8,356 nt of DNA, taken from assembly GCA_964395765.1 (NCBI GenBank), contig CAYNCU010000192.1, positions 1-8,356 of the forward strand. Direction: 5' to 3'. The position numbers and the translations under genes were made by a program. Source of the DNA: DATDPY01 sp964395765. GTDB taxonomy: Bacteria; Bacteroidota; Bacteroidia; Cytophagales; Cyclobacteriaceae. Shown in pieces: positions 1 through 6,908 of this stretch (the stretch's first letter is position 1; every line of letters begins with the position of its first letter). The notes under the pieces were generated by a model. It ran no database searches and had not been told where the DNA came from. It saw nothing but the letters and a program-made list of their open reading frames with translations.

Positions 1-454
1 TAGCAACCCTTTGCTGCTGACCGCCGGAAAGCTGCTGTGGAAAATGATTCCGGCGATGCATTATATTCATACGTTCGAGCGCTTCTTCAACCTTCTTTTT
101 CCTCTCCCCTGACGGAACCTTCAGGTAAAGAAGGGGCAGTTCGACATTTTCGAATACGGTTAATTCATCAATAAGGTTAAAGCTCTGGAATACAAATCCG
201 ATTGAACCCTTCCTGAGCTGGGCCCTTTGTCTCTCTGAAAACTTTGATACTTCCTTATCGGCGAAATAATATTCACCTTCAGTAGGGTTATCAAGTAAAC
301 CAACAATATTCAGCAATGTAGATTTTCCGCATCCGGAAGGGCCCATCACGGCAACAAATTCCCCTTCCTTAATCTCCATGGTGATATTATTCAAGGCTGT
401 AGTTTCTACTTCATCGGTAGTAAATACTTTTTTAAGGCTGACCGTTTTTATCAT
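1..454 (-). CDS. ABC transporter ATP-binding protein, MacB/LolD type (partial, 3' end beyond window)
   Basis: This is the nucleotide-binding subunit of an ABC exporter. It hydrolyses ATP in the cytoplasm to drive a membrane permease that works with the neighbouring periplasmic adaptor. The frame reads from an ATG at 454 (MIKTVSLKKVF...) and stays open for 151 residues to the left edge. Visible motifs are Walker A GPSGCGKST (residues 38-46), the Q-loop glutamine Q90 in GFVFQ, and the signature LSGGQQQRVA (142-151). Walker B and the H-loop lie outside the window. The spacing and the sequence 'FNLIDELTVFENVELPLLY' fit the LolD/MacB/FtsE-like family, usually about 220-250 aa. The start is 28 bp after the adaptor stop, so the two are very probably cotranscribed. 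The substrate cannot be told; MacB-type export of drugs, peptides or lipids and LolD-type lipoprotein release are the main options. The adaptor next door favours MacB-type efflux. Confidence 0.93.
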   Translation of the reverse strand, partial: MIKTVSLKKVFTTDEVETTALNNITMEIKEGEFVAVMGPSGCGKSTLLNIVGLLDNPTEGEYYFADKEVSKFSERQRAQLRKGSIGFVFQSFNLIDELTVFENVELPLLYLKVPSGERKKKVEEALERMNIMHRRNHFPQQLSGGQQQRVA

Positions 455-482
455 GATAATAAAATTTAATATTCAGTATAAT

Positions 483-1739
483 TTATTTTAGCAATAAGAC
501 TTCGTTGTCTCCAAAATTTTCGTATGATGAAGTTATCACTTTATCTCCATCCTTCAAACCATCCAGCACTTCAAAATACTCAGGATTCTTAGCTCCCAGC
601 TTAATATCCCTTTTCACAGCTCTGGAACCGTCATTATCCACGACATAAACCCAATTGCCACCTGTATCCTTATAAAATCCTCCGAGTGGCAATAACAAGG
701 CCTGCTGTGAATTGCCCAATTCAAGTCGAATTCTGAGTGATTGTCCTCTTTTTATACCTTCAGGCTGATTTCCCGTGAATTCCATATCAACTTCAAACCG
801 GCCATCTGTAATGGTCGGGAAAACCTTTGTGATCTCAAGATCATAATTCTTTCCGGCATAATCAAACGAACCCTTTAATCCCGGTTCAGTGCGGGGTAAA
901 TAAAGTTCATCAATTTTTACCCTGACTTTGAATTTATCCAGAATATCCACTTGTCCCAAATTCTGTCCGGCATTGATGGACTGCCCAATCTCCAGTTCAG
1001 GAGTGGAAAGTTGACCGTCAATCGGGGAACGGATTTCAAGGTTCTCAAGGATCTTGCTCACCCCTTCCAGGCTCTGGCGCATTCTGGATTCCGACGCAGC
1101 AATTTGATTTAACTGGTATACCCTGTTCACGGAATCCTGTTTATAGGACGCATAGGTAAGTTCCCTTCTTTTAAGATTATATTTATATTCCTGATAGACC
1201 TTTTCAAAAGCTTGCTTTGAAATCAGATTTTGATCATACAATTGTTTGTTCCGTTCGTACTGGGGTTTTAAAAGATCAATTTGATAATTGCTCTCGGCAA
1301 TGGTTGCTTTTTGTTGTAAATCATTCTGGTCGAGTTGGAGGCGGGTTTCCGTGGCCCTGTTCAATTGTTCATACAATGCCGATTCCTGGGAAAGTACGCT
1401 TAATTCCAACTGAGAATTAGTAAGCCTTAAAATCAGGTCACCTTTTTTCACTATCGCTCCCGATTCAAGGTAAATCTCCTTGATTATTCCTCCTTCAATC
1501 GCGTCAAGATACCTGGTTTCTACCGGCATGACAGTACCGGTGACCGGAATAAAGTCCTGAAATACTCCGTATTTAACAGTACCGATTGTTATTTTTTCTG
1601 CATCAACTTTTACTTTTGAACGCTTATCAGCAAAAAAGAAACTATATAAAATAAAAGATAAAAATAACAACCCCGCAGTTCCCAATGAGATCCTTTTAAA
1701 GGTCCATTTTTTCTTCTTGATTTGTCGATCCATTGACAT
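483..1739 (-). CDS. HlyD/MacA-family periplasmic adaptor subunit of an efflux transporter
   Basis: This membrane fusion protein would link the inner-membrane ABC exporter to an outer-membrane channel. The 418 residues contain a basic N-terminus (KKKKW), one membrane anchor at about 17-36 and two lipoyl half-motifs. The first half-motif is near 83-106 (GGIIKEIYLESGAIVKKGD) and the second near 233-264 (LEIRSPIDGQLS...GQSINAG). Between them lies a long Gln/Leu-rich helical hairpin (about 110-230), followed by beta-barrel and membrane-proximal domains ending 'GLKDGDKVITSSYENFGDNEVLLLK'. The order and length are typical of MacA/HlyD adaptors. A second in-frame ATG two codons downstream (M3) is an equally plausible start; neither has a clear Shine-Dalgarno. 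It is the first visible gene of the minus-strand operon, followed 28 bp later by the ABC ATPase. Transcription probably comes from the sigma-54-like promoter just upstream, controlled by the divergent response regulator. The family call is firm; the substrate is unknown. Confidence 0.93.
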   Translation of the reverse strand: MSMDRQIKKKKWTFKRISLGTAGLLFLSFILYSFFFADKRSKVKVDAEKITIGTVKYGVFQDFIPVTGTVMPVETRYLDAIEGGIIKEIYLESGAIVKKGDLILRLTNSQLELSVLSQESALYEQLNRATETRLQLDQNDLQQKATIAESNYQIDLLKPQYERNKQLYDQNLISKQAFEKVYQEYKYNLKRRELTYASYKQDSVNRVYQLNQIAASESRMRQSLEGVSKILENLEIRSPIDGQLSTPELEIGQSINAGQNLGQVDILDKFKVRVKIDELYLPRTEPGLKGSFDYAGKNYDLEITKVFPTITDGRFEVDMEFTGNQPEGIKRGQSLRIRLELGNSQQALLLPLGGFYKDTGGNWVYVVDNDGSRAVKRDIKLGAKNPEYFEVLDGLKDGDKVITSSYENFGDNEVLLLK

Positions 1740-1768
1740 AGAATACCATCATTTAGTCGATCATGGAA

Positions 1769-1786
1769 TGCCAACAAATGTGCCAA
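1769..1786 (-). promoter_or_regulatory. Candidate sigma-54 (-24/-12) promoter of the adaptor/ABC operon
   Basis: On the minus strand the sequence reads TTGGCAC-ATTTG-TTGGCA. The first element matches the consensus TGGCAC exactly (1785 to 1780), and after five bases comes TTG (1774 to 1772), as in TGGCAC-N5-TTGC. The last consensus base deviates: G at 1771, with the expected C one base later at 1770. The predicted transcript start is near 1760, about 20 bp before the adaptor ATG at 1739. Its position opposite a gene for a sigma-54 activator strengthens the call. The site can also be read as a 12-bp-spaced direct repeat of TTGGCA, so an operator is an alternative. The consensus is established; its use here is inferred. 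Confidence 0.6.
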
Positions 1787-1811
1787 ATTAAAAACAGCTT
1801 AAAAGTCTCAA

Positions 1812-1830
1812 AATTGCCTGTTTAACAATT
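1812..1830. promoter_or_regulatory. Possible activator-binding inverted repeat (AATTG-N9-CAATT)
   Basis: This is a 5-bp perfect inverted repeat with a 9-bp spacer, in the divergent region. Its centre is about 61 bp upstream of the predicted sigma-54 transcript start, a distance at which NtrC-type enhancers can sit. The arms are short and AT-rich, so chance is a real possibility. A second repeat of the same geometry but different sequence lies at 1862-1880. Confidence 0.2.
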
Positions 1831-1861
1831 CTTCATCGTCCATCAGCGAACGAGAGTGTCC

Positions 1862-1880
1862 GGAATCGGGCATGAATTCC
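1862..1880. promoter_or_regulatory. Possible activator-binding inverted repeat (GGAAT-N9-ATTCC)
   Basis: This is a 5-bp perfect inverted repeat with a 9-bp spacer. Its centre is about 111 bp upstream of the predicted sigma-54 start of the adaptor operon and 50 bp (about five helical turns) from the repeat at 1812-1830. The location suits an upstream activating site, but the arms do not share sequence with the other repeat, so support is weak. Confidence 0.2.
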
Positions 1881-1904
1881 TCGCCAGAATAATGTCATCC
1901 TAAT

Positions 1905-1936
1905 TTATTGCAATCGCGTATATTATATTAAATTTA
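1905..1936 (+). promoter_or_regulatory. Possible housekeeping promoter of the response regulator/kinase pair
   Basis: TTATTG (1905-1910) and TAAATTTA (1929-1936), 18 bp apart, loosely resemble the Bacteroidota vegetative pattern TTTG ... TAnnTTTG. They would place the transcript start a little downstream, giving a leader of roughly 15 nt before the ATG at 1958. The region is AT-rich, so matches of this quality arise easily. Confidence 0.25.
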
Positions 1937-1957
1937 GACCCTCTAAAAGAAAAAATA

Positions 1958-3346
1958 ATGCCGGAAGTAAATAAAACTGGAAAGATTTTAATTGTTGATG
2001 ATAATGAAGATTTATTACGGGCGGCAAAGATGTTTCTGAAGCGACATTTCAGCCAGATCGACCTGGAAAAAAACCCTGAATCGATTCCTACTCTTTTAAA
2101 TAATGAGAATTATGACGTGATTTTGCTGGATATGAATTTTACCAAGGACGTAAGCAGTGGTCATGAAGGATTTCTTTGGCTTGAAAAAATTCTTGAAATA
2201 GATCCAAGTTCTGTGGTGATTCTTATCACAGCCTATGGCGACGTACAAATGGCGGTAAAGGCGATTAAGGAAGGTGCCGTTGATTTCGTTTTAAAACCCT
2301 GGGAAAACGAAAAATTGCTGGCTACGGTAATGTCGGCGATGAAACTTCATGAATCCAAAGTAGAAGTGACCGAACTAAGAAACAAGCAGGCGCAGATTAC
2401 GGCGGATATTGATACCAAGTACCAGGATGTGGTTGGAAAATCTTCCGGGATGATCAAGGTCTTACAAACCATTGACCGTATCGCGGTCACCGATGCCAAC
2501 GTTCTTATTCTGGGAGAAAACGGTACCGGTAAAGAAGTAATCGCCCGGGCTATTCACAGGAATTCAACAAGAAAAAATGAAGTATTTATTAGCGTAGATT
2601 TAGGGGCCATCAGTGAAACCCTGTTTGAAAGTGAATTGTTTGGCCATGTAAAAGGTTCATTCACAGACGCTAAGGAAGACCGCGCCGGCAGATTTGAAGT
2701 AGCCCATCGGGGTACTCTCTTTCTCGATGAGATCGGAAACCTGTCATTGCCCCTACAGGCTAAACTGCTAAGTGTGTTGCAAAACAGGACGGTTGTACGG
2801 GTGGGTTCCAACAAGCCCAAGCCCATCGATATCCGGTTGATCTGTGCCACCAATCTTCCGATATATGATATGGTAAAAGATAACCGTTTCAGGCAGGATC
2901 TCTTATACCGGATAAATACCATTGAAATCCAGCTTCCTCCCCTACGGGAAAGAAAGGAAGACATCAACCTGCTGGCCGAACATTTCCTTATGACATATGC
3001 CAAGAAATATAATAAGCCCATTTTTACGATCAGCGAATCTGCCATAAAGAAAATGCTTAAGTACAGTTGGCCGGGGAACGTACGTGAATTGCAGCATTCG
3101 ATCGAAAGAGGTGTTATCATGAGTACAGGCCATATATTGAATGCCGAAGACCTTTTTTTTAGCTCAGGCAACCAGGACAGGAGTGAGGAAAGTATAGTGC
3201 TTGAAGAACTAACCCTGGAGGAGGTGGAAAAAATGCTAATCCGTAAGGCCCTGAAAAAATTTGATGGAAATATTACCCTGGCAGCTCAGGAATTGGGTTT
3301 AACGCGCTCATCACTTTACCGTCGACTGGAAAAATATGGGCTTTAA
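1958..3346 (+). CDS. Sigma-54-dependent response regulator (NtrC family)
   Basis: This cytoplasmic transcription activator is phosphorylated by its partner kinase and uses ATP to open sigma-54 promoters. Its 462 residues have the classic three parts. The receiver domain (about 9-128) has acidic D14/D15, phosphoacceptor D58 (ILLDMN), T91 and K113 (KPW). The AAA+ domain (about 158-390) has Walker A GENGTGKE (186-193), the sigma-54 contact loop GSFTDA (233-238), Walker B GTLFLDEIG (252-260), sensor I ICATN (295-299), FRQDLLYR (311-318) and sensor II WPGNVREL (371-378). A Fis-type helix-turn-helix (about 431-462) ends in LTRSSLYRRLEKYGL. The contact loop differs from the usual GAFTGA at two positions but keeps the F and T. 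The gene overlaps the kinase by 11 bp and is divergent from the efflux operon, its likely target. The start has an A-rich leader and no Shine-Dalgarno; the MPEVNKTGKILIVDD opening fits the family. Confidence 0.96.
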   Translation: MPEVNKTGKILIVDDNEDLLRAAKMFLKRHFSQIDLEKNPESIPTLLNNENYDVILLDMNFTKDVSSGHEGFLWLEKILEIDPSSVVILITAYGDVQMAVKAIKEGAVDFVLKPWENEKLLATVMSAMKLHESKVEVTELRNKQAQITADIDTKYQDVVGKSSGMIKVLQTIDRIAVTDANVLILGENGTGKEVIARAIHRNSTRKNEVFISVDLGAISETLFESELFGHVKGSFTDAKEDRAGRFEVAHRGTLFLDEIGNLSLPLQAKLLSVLQNRTVVRVGSNKPKPIDIRLICATNLPIYDMVKDNRFRQDLLYRINTIEIQLPPLRERKEDINLLAEHFLMTYAKKYNKPIFTISESAIKKMLKYSWPGNVRELQHSIERGVIMSTGHILNAEDLFFSSGNQDRSEESIVLEELTLEEVEKMLIRKALKKFDGNITLAAQELGLTRSSLYRRLEKYGL

Positions 3347-4688
3347 CAATTTCAGAATTGGGGTCATCATCAGGGTTATCCTGCTCTCCGGAAGTATAAT
3401 TGCTTTCTCCTACTCCCTTATTACCCAGTCTAAAATTATTACCCTGATTCTTATAGGACTTCTTATTGTCATTACCCTGGGCGATCTCATCCGCTATGTT
3501 GAAGTTACTAATAAGAAATTAACCCGTTTTCTCGAATCCATAAGGTATTCCGATTTTTCAAGCGGCTTCGCTTATGATAATAACCTGGGAAAGACATTTA
3601 AGGAATTGAATAAGTCTTTTAATGAGGTTTTGGAAGCTTTTCGTTCGGCAAGAGCGGATAAGGAGGAGAATCTTAATTACCTTAACACGGTTGTCCAGCA
3701 CGTGGGAACCGGTTTATTGTCCTTCGATTCCGAAGGCGATATAAAGCTCATTAATAATTCAGCTCGAAATTTATTGCAGGCTCCCCAGATCCATAACATC
3801 GCCGAATTAAAACCGAAAAATCCTGAATTATACAGGAAGCTTATTGAATTGCAGCCAGGTCACAAAGCATTGATCAGGAAAAGCAGCGATGTTTCCCTGG
3901 CGATCCATTCCACAGAACTTAAAATGCGGGGGATCACCATAAAACTGGTTTCATTGCAAAATATACAAACTGAATTGCAACAGAAGGAAGTCGAAGCCTG
4001 GCAAAACCTGACCCGCGTTTTAAGGCATGAAATCATGAATTCCATAACCCCGATCGCTTCGTTAACAGGGACCTTAAATGAAATTCTGCAGGAGGACCTG
4101 GTAAAGCACGACAATGGCAATTATAAAATAAATAAGGAATCGGTCGATGATTTAAGCGACGGCCTGCAAACCATTGAAAACCGGTCCAAAGGATTAATCC
4201 GGTTCGTGGATGCTTACAGGGATTATACTACTATTCCCCGGCCAAAATTTTCTAAAGTTTCCATTAAGGATATGTTCGACCATATCATTAATTTACTCAA
4301 TCCGGAAATGGAGGCGACCGGGATTTCCTTTATTTCCAACCTTGACCCTGAAAATCTAGTAATACTCGCCGACAGGGAATTAATTGAGATGGTTCTAATC
4401 AATCTTATAAAAAATGCCAAGGAAGCGCTTGTTAATCATGTAGAACCGAAGATAGAACTACGGGCAAGAATCGACGTGGAGCAGAGAACGATCATTGAAG
4501 TAAAAGACAATGGACCGGGAATCATCCAGGAAGCAATGGAAAGAATATTCATTCCGTTTTACACTACGAAAAGAAATGGCTCAGGAATCGGTTTAGCATT
4601 GTCAAGACAGATTTTACAAATGCACAATGGGAACTTAACGGTAAAGTCTGAGCCTAATATTTATACTATATTTACATTAGTATTTTAA
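3336..4688 (+). CDS. Membrane sensor histidine kinase (NtrY/AtoS-like), partner of the NtrC-family regulator
   Basis: This protein autophosphorylates on a histidine and passes the phosphate to D58 of the regulator encoded just upstream. In 450 residues there are two membrane helices (about 9-29 and 34-55) separated by only a few residues, so almost no periplasmic sensor. A HAMP-like/coiled linker (about 56-110) and a PAS-like segment (about 112-210, NTVVQHVGTGLLSFDSEGDI) follow. The catalytic core has the H-box LRHEIMNSITPI with H231, the N-box NLIKNAKEA with N360, G1 DNGPGI (391-396), F-box FIPFYTTK (405-412) and G2 GSGIGLAL (415-422). All catalytic boxes look intact. Its ATG lies inside the last codons of the regulator gene, which suggests translational coupling and a fixed protein ratio. 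The cue is unknown; the architecture favours sensing in the membrane or cytoplasm, which would suit an export or envelope-stress function. Orthology to a named kinase cannot be asserted. Confidence 0.95.
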   Translation: MGFNNFRIGVIIRVILLSGSIIAFSYSLITQSKIITLILIGLLIVITLGDLIRYVEVTNKKLTRFLESIRYSDFSSGFAYDNNLGKTFKELNKSFNEVLEAFRSARADKEENLNYLNTVVQHVGTGLLSFDSEGDIKLINNSARNLLQAPQIHNIAELKPKNPELYRKLIELQPGHKALIRKSSDVSLAIHSTELKMRGITIKLVSLQNIQTELQQKEVEAWQNLTRVLRHEIMNSITPIASLTGTLNEILQEDLVKHDNGNYKINKESVDDLSDGLQTIENRSKGLIRFVDAYRDYTTIPRPKFSKVSIKDMFDHIINLLNPEMEATGISFISNLDPENLVILADRELIEMVLINLIKNAKEALVNHVEPKIELRARIDVEQRTIIEVKDNGPGIIQEAMERIFIPFYTTKRNGSGIGLALSRQILQMHNGNLTVKSEPNIYTIFTLVF

Positions 4689-4790
4689 TTTACCCGATGA
4701 AGTTAAAAATCAGGGATCAAATATTTTTTAAAACATCGTTAAGGATAAAAAGCAATTTTACATACCGAAGGAATTCATTAACCGATCAGA

Positions 4791-6131
4791 ATGAGAATTA
4801 TTATTGCAGGCGCCGGTGAGGTTGGATTTCATCTTGCCAAACTTCTTGCCTATGAAAAACATGATATTGTACTGATTGATATCGACCAGGCAAAGCTGGA
4901 TAACGTAGCGAATCATTTGGATATTACAACCGTCAGGGGAAATTCCACTTCTTTCAATGTTTTGTTATCTGCCGGTGTGGAAAAAGCCGATTTATTAATT
5001 GCTGTAACGAGTTCCGAAGAATCGAATCTTGCCACTTCCATTATCGCAAAGAAACTGGGGGCTTCCAAAACGATCGCAAGAATTGTTAATCTTGAATTTT
5101 TTCTAAATAAAGACATCCTTGATCTTAAGGAACTGGGGGTTGATGAATTAATATCTCCTGAATCACTGGCCGCCCGTGAAATAAAAAGACTTTTAGCCAA
5201 ATCGAATGTAACCGATACATTTGAATTTGATAACGGCCAGTTAACGTTACTGGGATTTTCCATTGATGAAGATAACGAATTAAGGGATAAGTCAATAAAA
5301 GAAACGGCCTTCCTGAATCCTGATCATGATTTTATTACCGTTGCGATCTTAAGGAGTGGGAAAACGATCATTCCTCATGGTAAAACAATATTCAGAGTAA
5401 ACGACCATGCCTATTTTATAGCCAAACAGGCAGGAATTCAAAAGTTACTTCAAATCGGAGGGAAAGCCTCGCCCGATATAAAGAACATCATGATTATGGG
5501 AGGCAGTAAAGTCGGTTACCATGCCTGTCGCCGACTGGGGAAAAAATATAATACCAAACTCATTGAAAAAGATAAGGATAAAAGTTATTCCCTGGCTGAA
5601 TTATTGCCTGAAACCCTTGTTGTGAACGGCGATGCTACCGATGTAGAGCTTTTAAAAGAGGAGCGGATTGATGAAATGGATGCTTTTATTGCGGTAACAG
5701 GAAATTCCGAAACCAATATTATTACCTGTCTGCTGGCAAAAAACCTAGGGGTAAAAAAAACTATAGCCCTGGTAGAGAATATGGATTATATTCCTATATC
5801 ACAGAATATCGGGGTGGATACGATGATCAACAAAAAGTTAATAGCAGCAAATTTTATTTCGCGATACGTCCGCCAGGGACAGGTAATTTCACTTACCGGA
5901 ATTCACGGGGTGACGGCGGAAATCATGGAATTTGAAGTTGCGCTGGGCTCTAAAATTGCCGATAGGGAAATAAAAAAACTGGGCTTCCCTGATGAAGCTA
6001 TAATCGGTGGTGTGGTCAGGAATGGTTCCGCAGAGAAAGTAAACGGTGAATTTATCATTCATCCAAGGGACCGGGTAGTGGTATTATGCCTTCCTGAATG
6101 CATTCACCAGGTTGAAAGTTATTTTAAATAA
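4791..6131 (+). CDS. trkA: Trk-type potassium uptake regulatory protein TrkA
   Basis: This is the cytoplasmic NAD(H)-binding gating subunit of Trk/Ktr potassium channels, acting on a TrkH-type membrane protein. The 446 residues form two tandem RCK units. The first Rossmann domain begins MRIIIAGAGEVG (glycines 7, 9, 12) with the acidic LIDID at 28-32. Its RCK_C-like part covers about 141-222. The second begins IMIMGGSKVG (233-242) with LIEKDKDK, and its RCK_C-like part covers about 368-446. The length is close to the 458 aa of E. coli TrkA, so the double-RCK form is complete. The start is supported by the glycine motif beginning only a few residues in. The gene lies 102 bp after the kinase and 30 bp before the ThuA gene. 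The usual partner trkH is not adjacent within the window, so the channel subunit must be elsewhere. No distinct promoter was recognised in the 102-bp gap. Confidence 0.95.
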   Translation: MRIIIAGAGEVGFHLAKLLAYEKHDIVLIDIDQAKLDNVANHLDITTVRGNSTSFNVLLSAGVEKADLLIAVTSSEESNLATSIIAKKLGASKTIARIVNLEFFLNKDILDLKELGVDELISPESLAAREIKRLLAKSNVTDTFEFDNGQLTLLGFSIDEDNELRDKSIKETAFLNPDHDFITVAILRSGKTIIPHGKTIFRVNDHAYFIAKQAGIQKLLQIGGKASPDIKNIMIMGGSKVGYHACRRLGKKYNTKLIEKDKDKSYSLAELLPETLVVNGDATDVELLKEERIDEMDAFIAVTGNSETNIITCLLAKNLGVKKTIALVENMDYIPISQNIGVDTMINKKLIAANFISRYVRQGQVISLTGIHGVTAEIMEFEVALGSKIADREIKKLGFPDEAIIGGVVRNGSAEKVNGEFIIHPRDRVVVLCLPECIHQVESYFK

Positions 6132-6161
6132 AACCGGATTTGAAACCAATTACTGTCTGAT

Positions 6162-6884
6162 ATGCGATTATTTATTGTAACCTTATTAGCAACGATAATT
6201 ATTGCAGGAACATTATCGGCTCAATCGTCTTACAGGGTACTTATTTTTTCCAAAACCAACGGCTTTCGACATGAATCGATTCCTGAAGGGATAAAGGCTA
6301 TTACCGGGCTTTGCGAGGACAATAACATAGCCGTTGATCATTCGGAGGATTCAACAATATTTAATGACGATTCATTAAAAAAATATAATGCATTGATATT
6401 CCTGAATACAACAGGCGAACTTTTTAATGAAAATGAAAAAGAAGCATTCAAGAATTACATTCACCATGGAGGTGCCTGGTTAGGAATCCATTCCGCAACG
6501 GATACCGAATTCAACTGGCCATGGTACGGAAAACTGGCCGGAGCCTATTTTACGGATCACCCTGAACAACAGGAAGCCGTTATTAAAATCGTGGATAAAA
6601 ATAATCCTGCAACCAGGATGCTGCCCGATAACTGGAAAAGATTCGGGGAATGGTATAACTATAAAGATGTAAGCAAGGATCTGACGGTACTGGGTTATCT
6701 TGATGAATCCTCCTATAAAGGTGGAAAGATGGGCGGAAATCATCCTTTTATCTGGTATCATCATTTTGAGGGCGGAATGGCATTTTATACTGGTTGCGGG
6801 CATACGAAGGAATCCTATAAAGATCCCTTGTTCCTTGCTCATCTACTCGGGGCCATAAAATTTGTTATTACCAGTCCGAAATAG
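6162..6884 (+). CDS. Secreted ThuA-domain protein
   Basis: This protein has a ThuA domain, a class I glutamine-amidotransferase-like fold named after a trehalose-utilisation protein. Bacteroidota carry many exported copies linked to sugar-derivative metabolism, and the exact reaction of this one is not known. The 240 residues start with a signal peptide (hydrophobic core 3-18, likely cleavage near SAQ-S at 21-22), so it should act in the periplasm. Family motifs are visible: VLIFSKTNGFRHESI (26-40), LGIHSATDTEFNWPWYGKLAG (107-127, with H110 near the nucleophile-elbow position), a mid-domain EWYNY (163-167), HPFIWYHHFEGG (194-205) and FYTGCGHTKESY (208-219). The length is typical for the stand-alone domain. 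It follows trkA by 30 bp on the same strand and is probably cotranscribed, although no functional link to potassium transport is evident. It converges with the next gene, leaving 24 bp with no clear terminator hairpin. Confidence 0.9.
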   Translation: MRLFIVTLLATIIIAGTLSAQSSYRVLIFSKTNGFRHESIPEGIKAITGLCEDNNIAVDHSEDSTIFNDDSLKKYNALIFLNTTGELFNENEKEAFKNYIHHGGAWLGIHSATDTEFNWPWYGKLAGAYFTDHPEQQEAVIKIVDKNNPATRMLPDNWKRFGEWYNYKDVSKDLTVLGYLDESSYKGGKMGGNHPFIWYHHFEGGMAFYTGCGHTKESYKDPLFLAHLLGAIKFVITSPK

Positions 6885-6908
6885 TACCGGAAGTCAATAG
6901 GGCGAAAT

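Noticed and set aside
1217..1420. A 67-aa plus-strand open frame opposite the adaptor coiled-coil region
   Set aside because: It is covered by the well-supported adaptor gene and has no distinctive features of its own.
2554..3171. A 205-aa minus-strand open frame inside the regulator gene
   Set aside because: It lies fully opposite an intact AAA+ domain with all motifs, its translation resembles no protein family, and it has no promoter context. It is a reading-frame shadow.
4697..4819. A 40-residue plus-strand open frame (MKLKIRDQIFFK...) between the kinase and trkA
   Set aside because: It runs into the first codons of trkA in another frame and ends in a run of residues read from the trkA glycine motif. 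Its composition is not distinctive and it has no clear ribosome-binding site, so it is probably spacer.
6480..6842. A 120-aa minus-strand open frame within the ThuA gene
   Set aside because: It is opposite conserved ThuA motifs and has no recognisable family features.
6885..6908. Possible bidirectional terminator between the converging ThuA and 340-aa genes
   Set aside because: Only 24 bp separate the stops, and I found no GC-rich stem with a T-run on either strand, including when the search was extended into both gene ends.
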